From assembly GCF_014698965.1 (NCBI RefSeq), contig NZ_JACXAE010000105.1, forward strand, positions 1 to 64,000: a stretch of 64,000 bases of DNA. The letters run 5' to 3'. The stretch comes from Iningainema tapete BLCC-T55. GTDB taxonomy: Bacteria; Cyanobacteriota; Cyanobacteriia; Cyanobacteriales; Nostocaceae. Position numbers and translations under genes: made by a program. The notes below the pieces were generated by a model. The model saw only the letters and a program-made list of their open reading frames with translations. It had not been told where the DNA came from and made no database searches. This document shows positions 18,700 through 28,023 of the stretch, piece after piece. Position 1 is the stretch's first letter, and every line of letters begins with the position of its first letter.

Positions 18700-20289
18700 A
18701 TGACACAAGCAGCAACTACCACAGCCAGCTTAAACAAATTCGAGAAATTTAAGGCAGAAAAAGATGGACTCGCTGTAAAGGAGGAGATAGAAAAATTTGC
18801 CTCCTTAGGCTGGGAAGCAATGGACGAAACCGATCGCGAGCATCGACTCAAATGGGTGGGTGTGTTCTTTCGCCCAGTCACTCCCGGCAAATTTATGATG
18901 CGGATGCGGTTGCCCAACGGTATTCTCACCAGCAATCAAATGCGTGTGTTAGCTGAAGTAGTACAGCGTTACGGTGACGATGGCAACGCCGATATTACTA
19001 CCAGACAGAATATCCAATTGCGGGGCATCCGAATTGAAGATTTACCAGATATCTTTAATAAATTTCACCTAGTTGGCTTGACAAGCGTGCAATCTGGAAT
19101 GGATAACGTCCGTAATATTACTGGCGATCCCCTAGCTGGGTTAGATGCGGATGAGTTGTTCGACACGCGAGAGTTGGTGCAACAAATTCAAGATATGATC
19201 ACCAACAAAGGGCAAGGAAACTCAGAGTTTACCAACCTACCGCGCAAATTTAACATTGCCATCACTGGCGGAAGGGATAATTCAGTTCACGCCGAAATTA
19301 ACGATTTAGCTTTTGTACCAGCCTTTAAGGAAGTAGGGGAGCAGGGTTGTAGGGGAGATGGGGAGAAAATAGCACCAATTTTTGGGTTCAATATCCTCGT
19401 TGGGGGCTTTTTCTCTGCCAAACGTTGTGAAGCGGCTATTCCTCTTAATGCTTGGGTGTCGCCAGAGGATGTCGTGGCAGTCTGTCGAGCTGTTTTGGAA
19501 ATTTTCCGCGATCGCGGCTTACGCGCTAATCGGCAAAAAGCCCGTTTGATGTGGCTAATTGATGAATGGGGTTTGGATAAGTTTCGTGCAGAAGTCGAAG
19601 AGCGCTTGGGTAAGTCATTATTACCTGCTGCCTCCCGTGACGAAATCGACTGGGAAAAACGCGATCATATCGGTGTATATAAACAGAAGCAACCAGGACT
19701 GAATTACGTAGGCTTGCATGTTCCTGTTGGTCGGTTGTATGCCGAAGATATGTTTGAAATTGCACGATTGGCAGAGGTTTACGGTAACGGTGAAATTCGG
19801 TTGACGGTTGAGCAAAATGTCTTGATCCCTAACATTCCCGACGCAAATATAGCAACATTTTTAACTGAACCTTTACTGAACAGGTTTAGAATTAACCCCG
19901 AACCGTTGACGCGATCGCTCGTCTCTTGTACAGGCGCACAATTTTGTAACTTTGCCCTAATAGAAACCAAAAACCGTGCCTTGGGAATAATAAAAGCATT
20001 AGAAGCAGAGTTAGAACTGACTCATCCTGTCAGAATTCACTGGACAGGATGCCCTAACTCTTGCGGACAGCCTCAAGTGGCAGAAATCGGCTTGATGGGA
20101 ACCAAAGCACGCAAAAATGGCAAACCTGTGGAAGGAGTTGATATTTTCATGGGAGGCAAAGTTGGCAAAGATGCACATTTGGGAACTTGTGTTACCAAAG
20201 GTATTCCCTGTGAAGACTTGCAGCCAGTGTTGCGAGAACTGCTAATTGAACACTTTGGCGCACGTTTAAAAGCAATGGTTCATAGCTAA
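18700..20289 (+). CDS. nirA: Ferredoxin-nitrite reductase NirA
   Basis: 529 residues from ATG 18700, chosen because AAGAGAG lies just upstream and the family begins near TTTASLNKFEKFK. A longer start at 18664 would add 12 odd residues. It reduces nitrite to ammonium with six electrons from ferredoxin, using siroheme and a 4Fe-4S cluster. The cluster ligands are visible as SCTGAQFCNF (C-x5-C) and GCPNSCGQ (C-x3-C). The two ferredoxin/sulfite-reductase half-domains are both present. An unusual short insert E-Q-G-C-R-G-D-G-E-K lies where relatives have a tight loop (DNA about 19338-19368, rich in GGGGA), which looks repeat-derived. First gene of the nitrate cluster. Confidence 0.95.
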   Translation: MTQAATTTASLNKFEKFKAEKDGLAVKEEIEKFASLGWEAMDETDREHRLKWVGVFFRPVTPGKFMMRMRLPNGILTSNQMRVLAEVVQRYGDDGNADITTRQNIQLRGIRIEDLPDIFNKFHLVGLTSVQSGMDNVRNITGDPLAGLDADELFDTRELVQQIQDMITNKGQGNSEFTNLPRKFNIAITGGRDNSVHAEINDLAFVPAFKEVGEQGCRGDGEKIAPIFGFNILVGGFFSAKRCEAAIPLNAWVSPEDVVAVCRAVLEIFRDRGLRANRQKARLMWLIDEWGLDKFRAEVEERLGKSLLPAASRDEIDWEKRDHIGVYKQKQPGLNYVGLHVPVGRLYAEDMFEIARLAEVYGNGEIRLTVEQNVLIPNIPDANIATFLTEPLLNRFRINPEPLTRSLVSCTGAQFCNFALIETKNRALGIIKALEAELELTHPVRIHWTGCPNSCGQPQVAEIGLMGTKARKNGKPVEGVDIFMGGKVGKDAHLGTCVTKGIPCEDLQPVLRELLIEHFGARLKAMVHS

Positions 20290-20353
20290 TGATTAATGGT
20301 TGATTGTTGATTTTTGAGAGCAATTAACAATTAACCATTAACAATTAACAATT
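20290..20353. repeat. STRR-like A/T-rich tandem repeat
   Basis: Irregular repeats of AATTAAC and ATTAACC (CAATTAACAATTAACCATTA) fill the nirA-nrtP gap. Similar blocks are at 36918-36956 and 54524-54608. Such short tandem repeats are common between genes in Nostocales. Confidence 0.7.
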
Positions 20354-20380
20354 CCCCAATTTTTTACATAGGAAAGTTTA

Positions 20381-21889
20381 ATGCTCAAAGGATTATTGTC
20401 ATTTCAAGGTCGCTATCGCATCTTACATCTGACTTGGTTTGCCTTTTTTCTGACGTTTGTCTGTTGGTTTAACTTTGCTCCTTTTGCCACAACAATTGGT
20501 AAGGAGTTAAGTCTGGACGTAGCGCAAGTTAAAACTCTAGCTATCTGTAACCTTGCATTGACGATTCCAGCACGAATCATCATTGGTATGCTTCTAGATC
20601 GTTTTGGTCCTAGACGTACCTACTCAATCCTGTTGATTTTTGCTGCTGTTCCTTGTTTTGCTACAGCACTATCACAGAATTTTAGCCACCTAGTTATCAG
20701 TCGCTTGCTGATGGGAATTGTCGGATGTGGTTTCGTGATAGGTATCCGCATGGTAGCGGAATGGTTCCCGCCAAAGGATATTGGTATTGCCCAAGGTATT
20801 TATGGTGGTTGGGGTAACTTTGGTGCTTTTGGAGCAGAGTTTACCCTACCGATAATTGCGATTGCTACTAGCTTTATGGGAGGTGGACTTTCCAACTGGC
20901 GGTTGGCAATTGCTCTCACAGGTATTATTGCTGCTATCTATGGCGTAATTTATTACAACAGCGTTCAAGATACGCCTCCAGGCAAAGTCTACAAAAGACC
21001 AAAGAAAAATGGTTCCTTGGAAGTGACTAGTGTTAAAAGTTTTTGGGCGTTGACGATCTCAAATTTTGGTTTAATTTTCGCCTTGGGTTTATTAGCTTGG
21101 CGTTTGGCACAACCGAAAATTCACTTCTTTAATCAGAGCCAAATGTATCTGGCTTGGGTATTGTTAGCAGGATTGTTTGCTTACCAAACAATAAGAGCGT
21201 ATGTTGTCAACAAAGAACTTTTGAGTGGTAAGAAAACTTACGCTCCATCCGAACGTTATCAATTTGGTCAAGTAGCTATACTTGAATTCACTTACGTAAC
21301 TAACTTTGGCTCTGAATTAGCAGCCGTTTCCATGCTACCTGCCTTTTTTGAAAAAACCTTTGGTTTAGAGCATATGGTAGCAGCAATGATTGCTGCTACC
21401 TATCCTTTCTTGAACTTAGTTTCTCGTCCTAGTGGTGGCTTAATTTCTGATAAATTTGGCTCACGCAAGTGGACAATGACAATTATCTCCGTAGGCATTG
21501 GTGTAGGCTATTTGATGGCACATTTTATTAACAAAAACTGGCCTATTCCTATGGCGATCGCCGTCACCATGTTTGCTGCTTACTTTGCCCAAGCTGGCTG
21601 CGGTGCAACCTACGGTATTGTACCCTTAATTAAAAAGGAAGCCACTGGACAAATCGCAGGTAATGTGGGAGCTTACGGTAATTTTGGCGGCGTAGTTTAC
21701 CTAACAATTCTCAGCTTAACCGACGCACCAACCCTATTTACCACTATGGGTATAGCTGCTCTAATCTGTGCCTTTATGTGTGCCTTCTTCCTCAAAGAAC
21801 CCAAAGGCTCCTTTGCTGCTGCTTATGAAGGCGAATTACCAGAACCAGAAATGGTACCCCAAAAACCTCGCCTTTTAGCAGAAGAATAA
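20381..21889 (+). CDS. nrtP: Nitrate/nitrite permease NrtP (MFS, NarK/NNP type)
   Basis: 502 residues with about twelve membrane segments. Between TM2 and TM3 is the MFS signature MLLDRFGPRRTYSI, and the nitrate signatures appear as GGWGNFGAFGAEF and GNVGAYGNFGGVVYL. It imports nitrate and nitrite. Some cyanobacteria, including Nostoc punctiforme, use this permease instead of the NrtABCD ABC transporter. It follows nirA by 91 bp, same strand, so it is likely in the same NtcA-driven transcript. Confidence 0.93.
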   Translation: MLKGLLSFQGRYRILHLTWFAFFLTFVCWFNFAPFATTIGKELSLDVAQVKTLAICNLALTIPARIIIGMLLDRFGPRRTYSILLIFAAVPCFATALSQNFSHLVISRLLMGIVGCGFVIGIRMVAEWFPPKDIGIAQGIYGGWGNFGAFGAEFTLPIIAIATSFMGGGLSNWRLAIALTGIIAAIYGVIYYNSVQDTPPGKVYKRPKKNGSLEVTSVKSFWALTISNFGLIFALGLLAWRLAQPKIHFFNQSQMYLAWVLLAGLFAYQTIRAYVVNKELLSGKKTYAPSERYQFGQVAILEFTYVTNFGSELAAVSMLPAFFEKTFGLEHMVAAMIAATYPFLNLVSRPSGGLISDKFGSRKWTMTIISVGIGVGYLMAHFINKNWPIPMAIAVTMFAAYFAQAGCGATYGIVPLIKKEATGQIAGNVGAYGNFGGVVYLTILSLTDAPTLFTTMGIAALICAFMCAFFLKEPKGSFAAAYEGELPEPEMVPQKPRLLAEE

Positions 21890-21905
21890 GATTAAGAAAA
21901 ATAAT

Positions 21906-21933
21906 GTAGAGACGTTTCATGGAACGTCTCTAC
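21906..21933. repeat. GTAGAGACG palindrome, family P
   Basis: The arms are GTAGAGACGTT and AACGTCTCTAC around TCATGG. Directly after nrtP, so it may act as a transcript hairpin. Other members are at 25663, 35898, 41935, 44457, 45670, 55997, 60881 and 61744. Confidence 0.8.
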
Positions 21934-22267
21934 AAGCATTGATTGTACACGTTTGAATTCAGTCAATGTCTATTAATTGTATTCTTAGCGTGCTTTCTCT
22001 TCCTCTGTTTCCTCAGCGTTCTCAGCGGTTTTTTTGCCTAATTAAATAGGATTACTATACATATAAATTATATATAGCAAAAATAATAATAAAAAATCAA
22101 AAATGTATCGCATGTAACTTTTTAAATGTATTAGTTAATATGTAATAGTTAGAAATACTTGAATAAAAATTTCCTCAAGGTAAAATAAACAGATTTTAAA
22201 ACAACCTTAGTAAATCCACATATAAAGTTTTTCAATGAAAATTATCAACATTTTCTTAGTGATAAGT

Positions 22268-22302
22268 CAGATCCCCGACTTCTTTAAGAAGTCGGGGATC
22301 TG
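22268..22302. repeat. AGATCCCCGACTTCTT palindrome, family Q
   Basis: Near-perfect hairpin with arms AGATCCCCGACTTCTT and AAGAAGTCGGGGATCT. A second copy is at 48001-48033. It ends 33 bp before narB, so it may affect narB mRNA. Confidence 0.8.
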
Positions 22303-22335
22303 GGAATATAGACAATCAATAAAGGTGCAACGACT

Positions 22336-24498
22336 ATGACAGAATCGACAAAAACAGTCTGTCCTTACTGTGGTGTTGGCTGTGGATTAGAAGTTTCGCC
22401 TCCAGCACAACATGGCAAAGCTACTAATCGTGATAGTCAAGGAAATCCAATTTGGCGAGTGCGAGGCGACAAGGCACACCCATCTAGTCAGGGAATGGTT
22501 TGTGTCAAAGGTGCGACAATTACCGAGTCTTTAGACAAAAACAGACTACATTACCCAATGGTACGTGACTCTTTGAATCAAGAGTTCCGGCGCGTAAGTT
22601 GGGATGAAGCATTTGATCTCATCACCAAGCGTATTCAAACTGTGCGCTACACACAAGGACCAGAAGCTATATGCATGTATGGTTCTGGGCAGTTTCAAAC
22701 CGAAGACTACTACATCGCCCAGAAACTCATGAAAGGGTGTTTGGGTAGCAATAATTTTGATGCTAATTCTCGCTTGTGCATGTCTAGTGCAGTGGCTGGG
22801 TACATTCAAAGCTTCGGTTCAGATGGTCCCCCCTGCTGCTACGATGACTTGGAGTTGACAGACTGTGCATTTTTAATTGGCACAAATACGGCTGAATGTC
22901 ACCCCATCATTTTCAATCGCCTAGAAAAATACCACAAAAAGAACCGCAAAGTCAAAATGATTGTGGTCGATCCCCGTCGTACTGATACGGCGGCAGCAGC
23001 TGACTTACATTTAGCTATCCGTCCCGGTACAGATATCGACTTGTTAAACGGGATTGCTCATTTGTTGATGCGCTGGGGCTATGTTGATGTCGGATTCATT
23101 GATGAATGTACCAGCAATTTTCCCGCTTACGCTGAAGTGATTCGCCACTATCCTCCAGAAGTGGTGGCAAGGCAATGTGGAATCAGCAGAGAAGATTTGG
23201 AAACAGCAGCACGGTACTGGGGAGAATCTGGGCGGGTATTATCGATGTGGTCAATGGGTGTCAATCAGTCTTCGGAAGGTACAGCCAAGGTGAGAACTAT
23301 CATCAATCTGCATCTAATGACCGGACAGATTGGCAAGCCTGGGGCTGGTCCTTTTTCTTTGACAGGTCAGCCGAATGCAATGGGGGGAAGGGAAGCAGGC
23401 GGTTTGGCGCATTTATTACCCGGTTATCGAGTGGTGAAAAATGCCCAGCACCGAGCGGAAGTAGAGGATTTTTGGGGACTTAAGCGCGGACAGATTTCCC
23501 CCCATCCAGGTCTAACTGCTTGGGAGATGATTACTGGGTTGGAAAATGGTAGGGTGGGATTACTGTGGATTGCTGCTACCAATCCCGCTGTCAGTATGCC
23601 AGATTTAGAGCGGACTAAGAAAGCTTTGTGGCGATCGCCTTTTACTATTTACCAAGACGCTTATTATCCAACAGAAACCGCAGCTTACGCTCACGTCATT
23701 CTACCAGCTGCTCAATGGAGTGAAAAAACTGGTGTCATGACAAATTCTGAGCGGATGGTCACGCTGTCTCCAGCATTCCGTCAACCCCCTAGAGAAGCAA
23801 AACCAGATTGGGAAATTTTTGCCGAAGTAGGTTGCCGATTGGGTTTTAAGCGAGAGTTTGCCTTTGCCAACTCCAAGGAAGTTTATGCGGAGTTTGTTCA
23901 ACTGACTCGTAATCGTCCCTGTGACATGACTGGTATTAGTCACGAACAATTACAAGCTCAAGGTCCCATGCAATGGCCACATTCCTCCAAAAGGCTCTAC
24001 ACCGATTTACGCTTTCATACTCCTGATGGCAGAGCGCGATTTGCGGCATACTATTCACGAGGATTGGCAGAACCACCAGATCCTGAATATCCTTTTGTGT
24101 TAACTAATGGACGACTTTACGGACACTGGCACACCTTAACACGCACTGGTCGAATTGAAAAAACTTGCGCCTTGCATCCTGAGCCGTTTTTAGAGATTCA
24201 TCCCCGTGATGCTGCTGCTTTAGGCATTAAAGATCAACAGTTGGTCGAAGTGCGATCGCGTCGTGGTAAAGCGAAGTTTCCGGCTAAAGTGACAAAGGCG
24301 ATCGCACCCGGTACAGTGTTTGTCCCCATGCATTGGGGTGCGTTGTGGGCAGACAATGCCGAAGCAAACGCTCTCACTCATCCAGAATCTTGCCCCGATT
24401 CCGGACAACCCGAACTAAAAGCTTGTGCAGTGCAGTTAGTACCAATTTCTATGGAAGTTATCGTCAATAATTATCAACTTCAATCCTTGGAATGTTAA
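22336..24498 (+). CDS. narB: Ferredoxin-nitrate reductase NarB
   Basis: 720 residues, a molybdenum-bis-MGD oxidoreductase that reduces nitrate to nitrite with ferredoxin electrons. The N-terminal 4Fe-4S ligands are CPYCGVGCG (residues 9-17) and a fourth Cys in QGMVCVKG. Cofactor-binding parts include [19 protein letters not shown] and [14 protein letters not shown]. The C-terminal molydopterin-dinucleotide-binding domain includes [17 protein letters not shown]. No Tat signal is present, as expected for the cytoplasmic enzyme. Length and frame are normal. Partner of NarM encoded downstream. Confidence 0.95.
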   Translation: MTESTKTVCPYCGVGCGLEVSPPAQHGKATNRDSQGNPIWRVRGDKAHPSSQGMVCVKGATITESLDKNRLHYPMVRDSLNQEFRRVSWDEAFDLITKRIQTVRYTQGPEAICMYGSGQFQTEDYYIAQKLMKGCLGSNNFDANSRLCMSSAVAGYIQSFGSDGPPCCYDDLELTDCAFLIGTNTAECHPIIFNRLEKYHKKNRKVKMIVVDPRRTDTAAAADLHLAIRPGTDIDLLNGIAHLLMRWGYVDVGFIDECTSNFPAYAEVIRHYPPEVVARQCGISREDLETAARYWGESGRVLSMWSMGVNQSSEGTAKVRTIINLHLMTGQIGKPGAGPFSLTGQPNAMGGREAGGLAHLLPGYRVVKNAQHRAEVEDFWGLKRGQISPHPGLTAWEMITGLENGRVGLLWIAATNPAVSMPDLERTKKALWRSPFTIYQDAYYPTETAAYAHVILPAAQWSEKTGVMTNSERMVTLSPAFRQPPREAKPDWEIFAEVGCRLGFKREFAFANSKEVYAEFVQLTRNRPCDMTGISHEQLQAQGPMQWPHSSKRLYTDLRFHTPDGRARFAAYYSRGLAEPPDPEYPFVLTNGRLYGHWHTLTRTGRIEKTCALHPEPFLEIHPRDAAALGIKDQQLVEVRSRRGKAKFPAKVTKAIAPGTVFVPMHWGALWADNAEANALTHPESCPDSGQPELKACAVQLVPISMEVIVNNYQLQSLEC

Positions 24499-24591
24499 GC
24501 TGCTAGGTAGAAATATGGGAAATTGGTAATTAACGATGGGGATGTTCTTCCCATTCCCCATTGCCTATTTCACATCCCAAGGTGCATTCCA

Positions 24592-25050
24592 ATGATAAAA
24601 CTACTTAGACAAATTTTCAGAGCTACCAAGGATGATAACTTTTTGCACCACATAGAAAGCTTAGAGGTGATAGTTTCTAAGCTTCTATCTGTGGCTATGG
24701 TAGTAGTCATTTTGGTAGCAATTTTTGACTTAGGAGTGTTGCTGATTAAAGAATTGTTTACCACACCTTATGGTGAAATTAACAAAACTTTATTTAAAAT
24801 ATTTGGTTTGTTTTTAAATATTTTAATTGCTTTAGAAATACTAGAAAATATCACAGCTTATCTACGAAAACATGTTGTTCAAGTTGAGTTGGTTATTGTA
24901 ACTTCTCTAATCGCTGTCTCTAGAAAAATTATTATTCTTGACTTAGAAAAAACCGATGGAATTGAGGTGATTGGGCTAGCAATTGCTATTTTCGCCTTAT
25001 CAATAAGTTATTGGATAATTCGTCATAGTAATGCAAGACAAAATAAATAG
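24592..25050 (+). CDS. PsiE-like membrane protein
   Basis: 152 residues from ATG 24592. An upstream TTG frame from 24523 would add 23 implausible residues. Four hydrophobic helices are visible (for example LLSVAMVVVILVAIFDLGVL and IFGLFLNILIALEIL), matching the phosphate-starvation-inducible PsiE family by pattern. Function is unknown. It sits between narB and narM, on the same strand with 93 bp and 10 bp gaps, so it is probably transcribed with them. In Anabaena a small unknown gene occupies the corresponding place, but I cannot say whether it is the same. Confidence 0.65.
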   Translation: MIKLLRQIFRATKDDNFLHHIESLEVIVSKLLSVAMVVVILVAIFDLGVLLIKELFTTPYGEINKTLFKIFGLFLNILIALEILENITAYLRKHVVQVELVIVTSLIAVSRKIIILDLEKTDGIEVIGLAIAIFALSISYWIIRHSNARQNK

Positions 25051-25060
25051 CAGGAATACC

Positions 25061-25513
25061 ATGACAAATTTTTTTAAATTTGAAGCAGATTTTGTTGATT
25101 CCTTACGTTGTATTCCCATGCTAGTACGCTGCAAACTAGATACTTGTGGGATTAAGTTAAAGTTATCTGATTGGAACAAGATGACACAAAAGGAGCGTGA
25201 AGCTTTAGTTGAACTGCCTTGTACAACACCAAACGAAGTTCAAGCATACCGAGATTACCTGCAAAACTTGATTTTACAACGCACTGGCACAGCTGCTACC
25301 GAATTGTCTATCGACCCTCATCCGGCATGGAAGGATACATGCACAATACCAGACAATCTTCAAGAAAAAGCAAAGGAATTTAATATTAATCTCACGTTAC
25401 AAAAGTGGTCAGCATTAACAGAGTTGCAGCGTTTTGCTTTAATTAAACTGAGCCGCTCTGGACATGAAAACGAAAACTTTCCCAAGGCGATCGCGGAATT
25501 TAATTTGGTTTAA
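25061..25513 (+). CDS. narM: Nitrate reductase-associated protein NarM
   Basis: 150 residues from ATG 25061, which has AGGA eight bases upstream. The conserved start F-K-F-E-A-D-F-V-D-S-L-R-C-I-P-M and KLDTCGIKLKLSDW mark the NarM family. NarM contacts NarB and is needed for active nitrate reductase in cyanobacteria. Its Cys residues in RCIPM and DTCGIKL could take part in cofactor or cluster handling, but this is inference. It closes the nitrate cluster. Confidence 0.88.
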   Translation: MTNFFKFEADFVDSLRCIPMLVRCKLDTCGIKLKLSDWNKMTQKEREALVELPCTTPNEVQAYRDYLQNLILQRTGTAATELSIDPHPAWKDTCTIPDNLQEKAKEFNINLTLQKWSALTELQRFALIKLSRSGHENENFPKAIAEFNLV

Positions 25514-25845
25514 ACAGACAGGAGTCAGATGAGGCGGTAGTTGATGGTAATCTAGTGACAGCGCCAGCTTGGCATGCTCATCCCCAGTGACGGGCAGAAT
25601 TCCTGAAACTGCTTGGCACAAAAGTTGAGCATCCAGATATGGCTACGGTAAGATAAACGGTACTGTAGAAACGTTTCATGGGTTTCTACAGATATTGTCT
25701 CTCGTCTCCTGTCTCCCTTATCCTGTCTCCTGTTTGCCAAAACTGAAGTTATATTGTATTTAGCTGTGGCTATTGAAGCAGCAGTATGGTAAGTCAAAAA
25801 TACCTATTTATATTAAATAATAGTTTACAAACACCCCGCAACTAG
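25514..25845. other. Intergenic region after narM
   Basis: No gene is seen. A family-P-like palindrome CTGTAGAAACG...TTTCTACAG occupies 25663-25691. The rest looks like spacer, including phrases such as GTCTCCTGTCTCC common in such gaps. Confidence 0.5.
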
Positions 25846-27204
25846 ATGACAGGCAAGAACGCAAGACAGAAAGCATTTCTGCGGCTAGTGTCCGGTAATG
25901 GAACAGCTTTTGAATCCGAATCTCGCTATTCGCTGTTGCCAAGTAAAGAAGTAGTAATTGGACGCGATCCCGGCTGCCAAGTTGTCTTCGATGCCATGCT
26001 CTATCGAATGGTATCTCGTCGTCATGCGGTGGTTCGCCCCCTCAACAGTCCAGCAGAAGAAGAATGTAGCTGGGTAATTTGTGATTTAAATAGTGCTAAT
26101 GGTACTTATTTAAATGGACAGCGTTTACAAGGTTGTCAGCAATTAATAGCAGGCGATCGCATTACTTTGGGTTACGATGGTCCAGAATTCTTATTTGAGT
26201 ACGAATATGCTACTACTAAAATCCCACCAGACTTTCCTCTACAACCTGCAACTAATTACAAATCGCCGCCCATACCAGATTCTGTTAGTTTCACTCAACT
26301 TTTTCCGATTATTTCCACTGGCAAAGATTTAACTAGTAAAGCTTATCTTATCCCAGGAATTCTCACAGTAGTATTCGTAGTACTGATGTTTGCTACGGTA
26401 GGTAATCCGCAAGCAAATCAAGTTACAGTTGCTGTTTACATAGCCTTTGCCGCTTATTACTTTATTTACCAATTGTGTGGCAAGCAAAAGCCGTGGTGGG
26501 TGTTAATGGCTTCGGGATTAGCTACAGGACTAATTTTGCTTAGTCCGTTGTTAGATCTGTTTATCTTTATATTTCGTACTATCTTACCTGGTGGCTTACC
26601 GAGCGATCAACAACCTATTACCTTTACAGAATGGTTAGTGCGAATGTTTTTTGGTGCTGGCTTGATGGAAGAATTACTCAAAGCGTTACCTCTACTAGCA
26701 ACCCATCTGATCGCTCGCAAATTACCATCGCCCTGGAAAGAACGCATTGGTGTTTGGGAACCCTTGGATGGTATTTTACTGGGAACTGCTTCGGCTGTAG
26801 GTTTTACCCTGTTGGAAACACTAGGTCAATATGTGCCACAAGTTACTTTAAGCGTAGGACAACAAGCAGGGGCAGAAGCAGGGCAGCTGGTGGGTTTGCA
26901 ATTGTTAATTCCGCGAATCTTAGGCTCTGTGGCAGGACACATGGCTTACAGTGGGTATCTTGGGTATTTTATCGGCTTGGCAGTCCTGAAACCAAGTAGA
27001 AGTTGGCAAATTCTACTAGTAGGATATTTAACAGCATCTGGATTACACGCTTTATGGAATGCGACAGGGGCGATCAACGGTTTACTATTAGTCGTTGTTG
27101 GTGTACTATCTTATGCCTTTTTAATGGCAGCTATTCTCAAGGCACGGGCGCTCTCGCCAACGCGATCGCAAAATTTTGCTACTCGTTTTCTTGGTCCGAA
27201 GTAG
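25846..27204 (+). CDS. FHA domain fused to PrsW-type intramembrane glutamic protease
   Basis: 452 residues. An N-terminal FHA domain (about 25-115: VVIGRDPGCQVVFD, SRRHAVVRP, LNSANGTYLNG) binds phosphothreonine peptides. It is joined to a membrane domain of about nine helices with the PrsW signatures MEELLKALPLLA (E-E-x-x-K), GILLGTASAVGFTLLET and GLHALWNA. PrsW of Bacillus cleaves an anti-sigma factor in the membrane. The FHA part would let a kinase decide what is cut, which is inference. It faces the CHAT-FHA and PP2C operon on the other strand. Confidence 0.85.
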   Translation: MTGKNARQKAFLRLVSGNGTAFESESRYSLLPSKEVVIGRDPGCQVVFDAMLYRMVSRRHAVVRPLNSPAEEECSWVICDLNSANGTYLNGQRLQGCQQLIAGDRITLGYDGPEFLFEYEYATTKIPPDFPLQPATNYKSPPIPDSVSFTQLFPIISTGKDLTSKAYLIPGILTVVFVVLMFATVGNPQANQVTVAVYIAFAAYYFIYQLCGKQKPWWVLMASGLATGLILLSPLLDLFIFIFRTILPGGLPSDQQPITFTEWLVRMFFGAGLMEELLKALPLLATHLIARKLPSPWKERIGVWEPLDGILLGTASAVGFTLLETLGQYVPQVTLSVGQQAGAEAGQLVGLQLLIPRILGSVAGHMAYSGYLGYFIGLAVLKPSRSWQILLVGYLTASGLHALWNATGAINGLLLVVVGVLSYAFLMAAILKARALSPTRSQNFATRFLGPK

Positions 27205-27248
27205 GTGTGGAGAATAGGGGTGATGCTGTAAAATCATTCGCTGGAAAT

Positions 27249-27881
27249 TTAAAGTTCTGTGCTTGTCTGATTTAATTGACTAATAGCGTAGTATGCTAAT
27301 GCTACACTAACTTTTGCTTGTTCAACTTCCGACAAATTGGTCCACTCGTGATTGCCAAGTTTATTAAGCACGAGTTCAATACCATTATTTTCGCCACTCC
27401 GCATTGAGTAAGCCAAAGGACGAGCTAACACAAATAAATCGTCTGCGGCCCAATTAGGTAGTACATCTTGAACACACTCAACTATTTTGTCACCAATAGA
27501 TTGCTGAGTTTGATAAATCTCCACTGCTTTTCGAGCAATTTGGTTGAGCCAGTGTGTAGGTATGAGAGTGGCAAAACTATTTTGTAAAGTTTCTTTAAGT
27601 ACTACAAACGTATTATTTATTGTGTTACATTGGTCATGTGTGTGTTCAGACCACAACTCATCAAGTTTGTGCGCCATAGCTTGAGAGCGAATGTCCAATT
27701 CTTCATCAAGTACTTCTTGCAGAGCAAACTGTTGTTCAAGTTGAAGAAAATATGCTTCCGACTCTTGTGCAGCAGGATTCCAAGGGTACGAATTATCGTC
27801 AGGTTCCAGCAGTGCTGCTAAAAGTTCTAATTCTACTTGAGAAGGTAAGCGAGTATCTGAGCCGTTGAATTCCTTAACCAT
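27249..27881 (-). CDS. Unknown protein, 210 residues
   Basis: I do not recognise a family. It is acidic and helical (LEPDDNSYPWNPAAQESEAY, LEQQFALQEVLDEELDIRSQ), with no membrane segment or signal peptide. It lies 142 bp after the CHAT-FHA gene on the same strand and probably ends that operon. A C-terminal part with LARPLAYSMRSG and SVALAYYAISQL could be a small helical domain. Possible roles are as a substrate or adaptor of the neighbouring signalling proteins. Confidence 0.6.
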   Translation of the reverse strand: MVKEFNGSDTRLPSQVELELLAALLEPDDNSYPWNPAAQESEAYFLQLEQQFALQEVLDEELDIRSQAMAHKLDELWSEHTHDQCNTINNTFVVLKETLQNSFATLIPTHWLNQIARKAVEIYQTQQSIGDKIVECVQDVLPNWAADDLFVLARPLAYSMRSGENNGIELVLNKLGNHEWTNLSEVEQAKVSVALAYYAISQLNQTSTEL

Positions 27882-28023
27882 AGGTTGTCTCCCAATTGTT
27901 TTACTAGCGGTATTTACAGCTACATATGCAACCAGCCATTTTCCGCAAAAAGAATTTTGTTTTGCTCACAATAGCAGGTTTTTTTTGATTTTTTTACTCT
28001 AGAGAAAACCATGCTGCCTTACC

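Larger units (their letters stand above)
21890..22335. other. nrtP-narB intergenic region
   Basis: No gene is seen. It holds two palindromic repeats (21906-21933, 22268-22302), a stretch of the phrase CTCAGCGTTCTCAGCGG common in cyanobacterial spacers, and A/T-rich DNA. I found no exact GTA-N8-TAC box, so narB is likely served by the nirA promoter or an unrecognised one. Confidence 0.55.

Noticed and set aside
20290-20353. Short tandem repeats as a CRISPR or replication origin
   Set aside because: The A/T-rich heptamers are irregular and recur at 36918 and 54524, as STRR spacers do. No spacers, DnaA-box cluster or dnaN neighbour.
21890-22335. Second NtcA promoter for narB
   Set aside because: No GTA-N8-TAC match in the spacer; candidates had wrong spacing.
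26631-27275. Additional ORFs on the + strand within and after the FHA-PrsW gene
   Set aside because: They are out-of-frame shadows of a clear membrane-protein gene.
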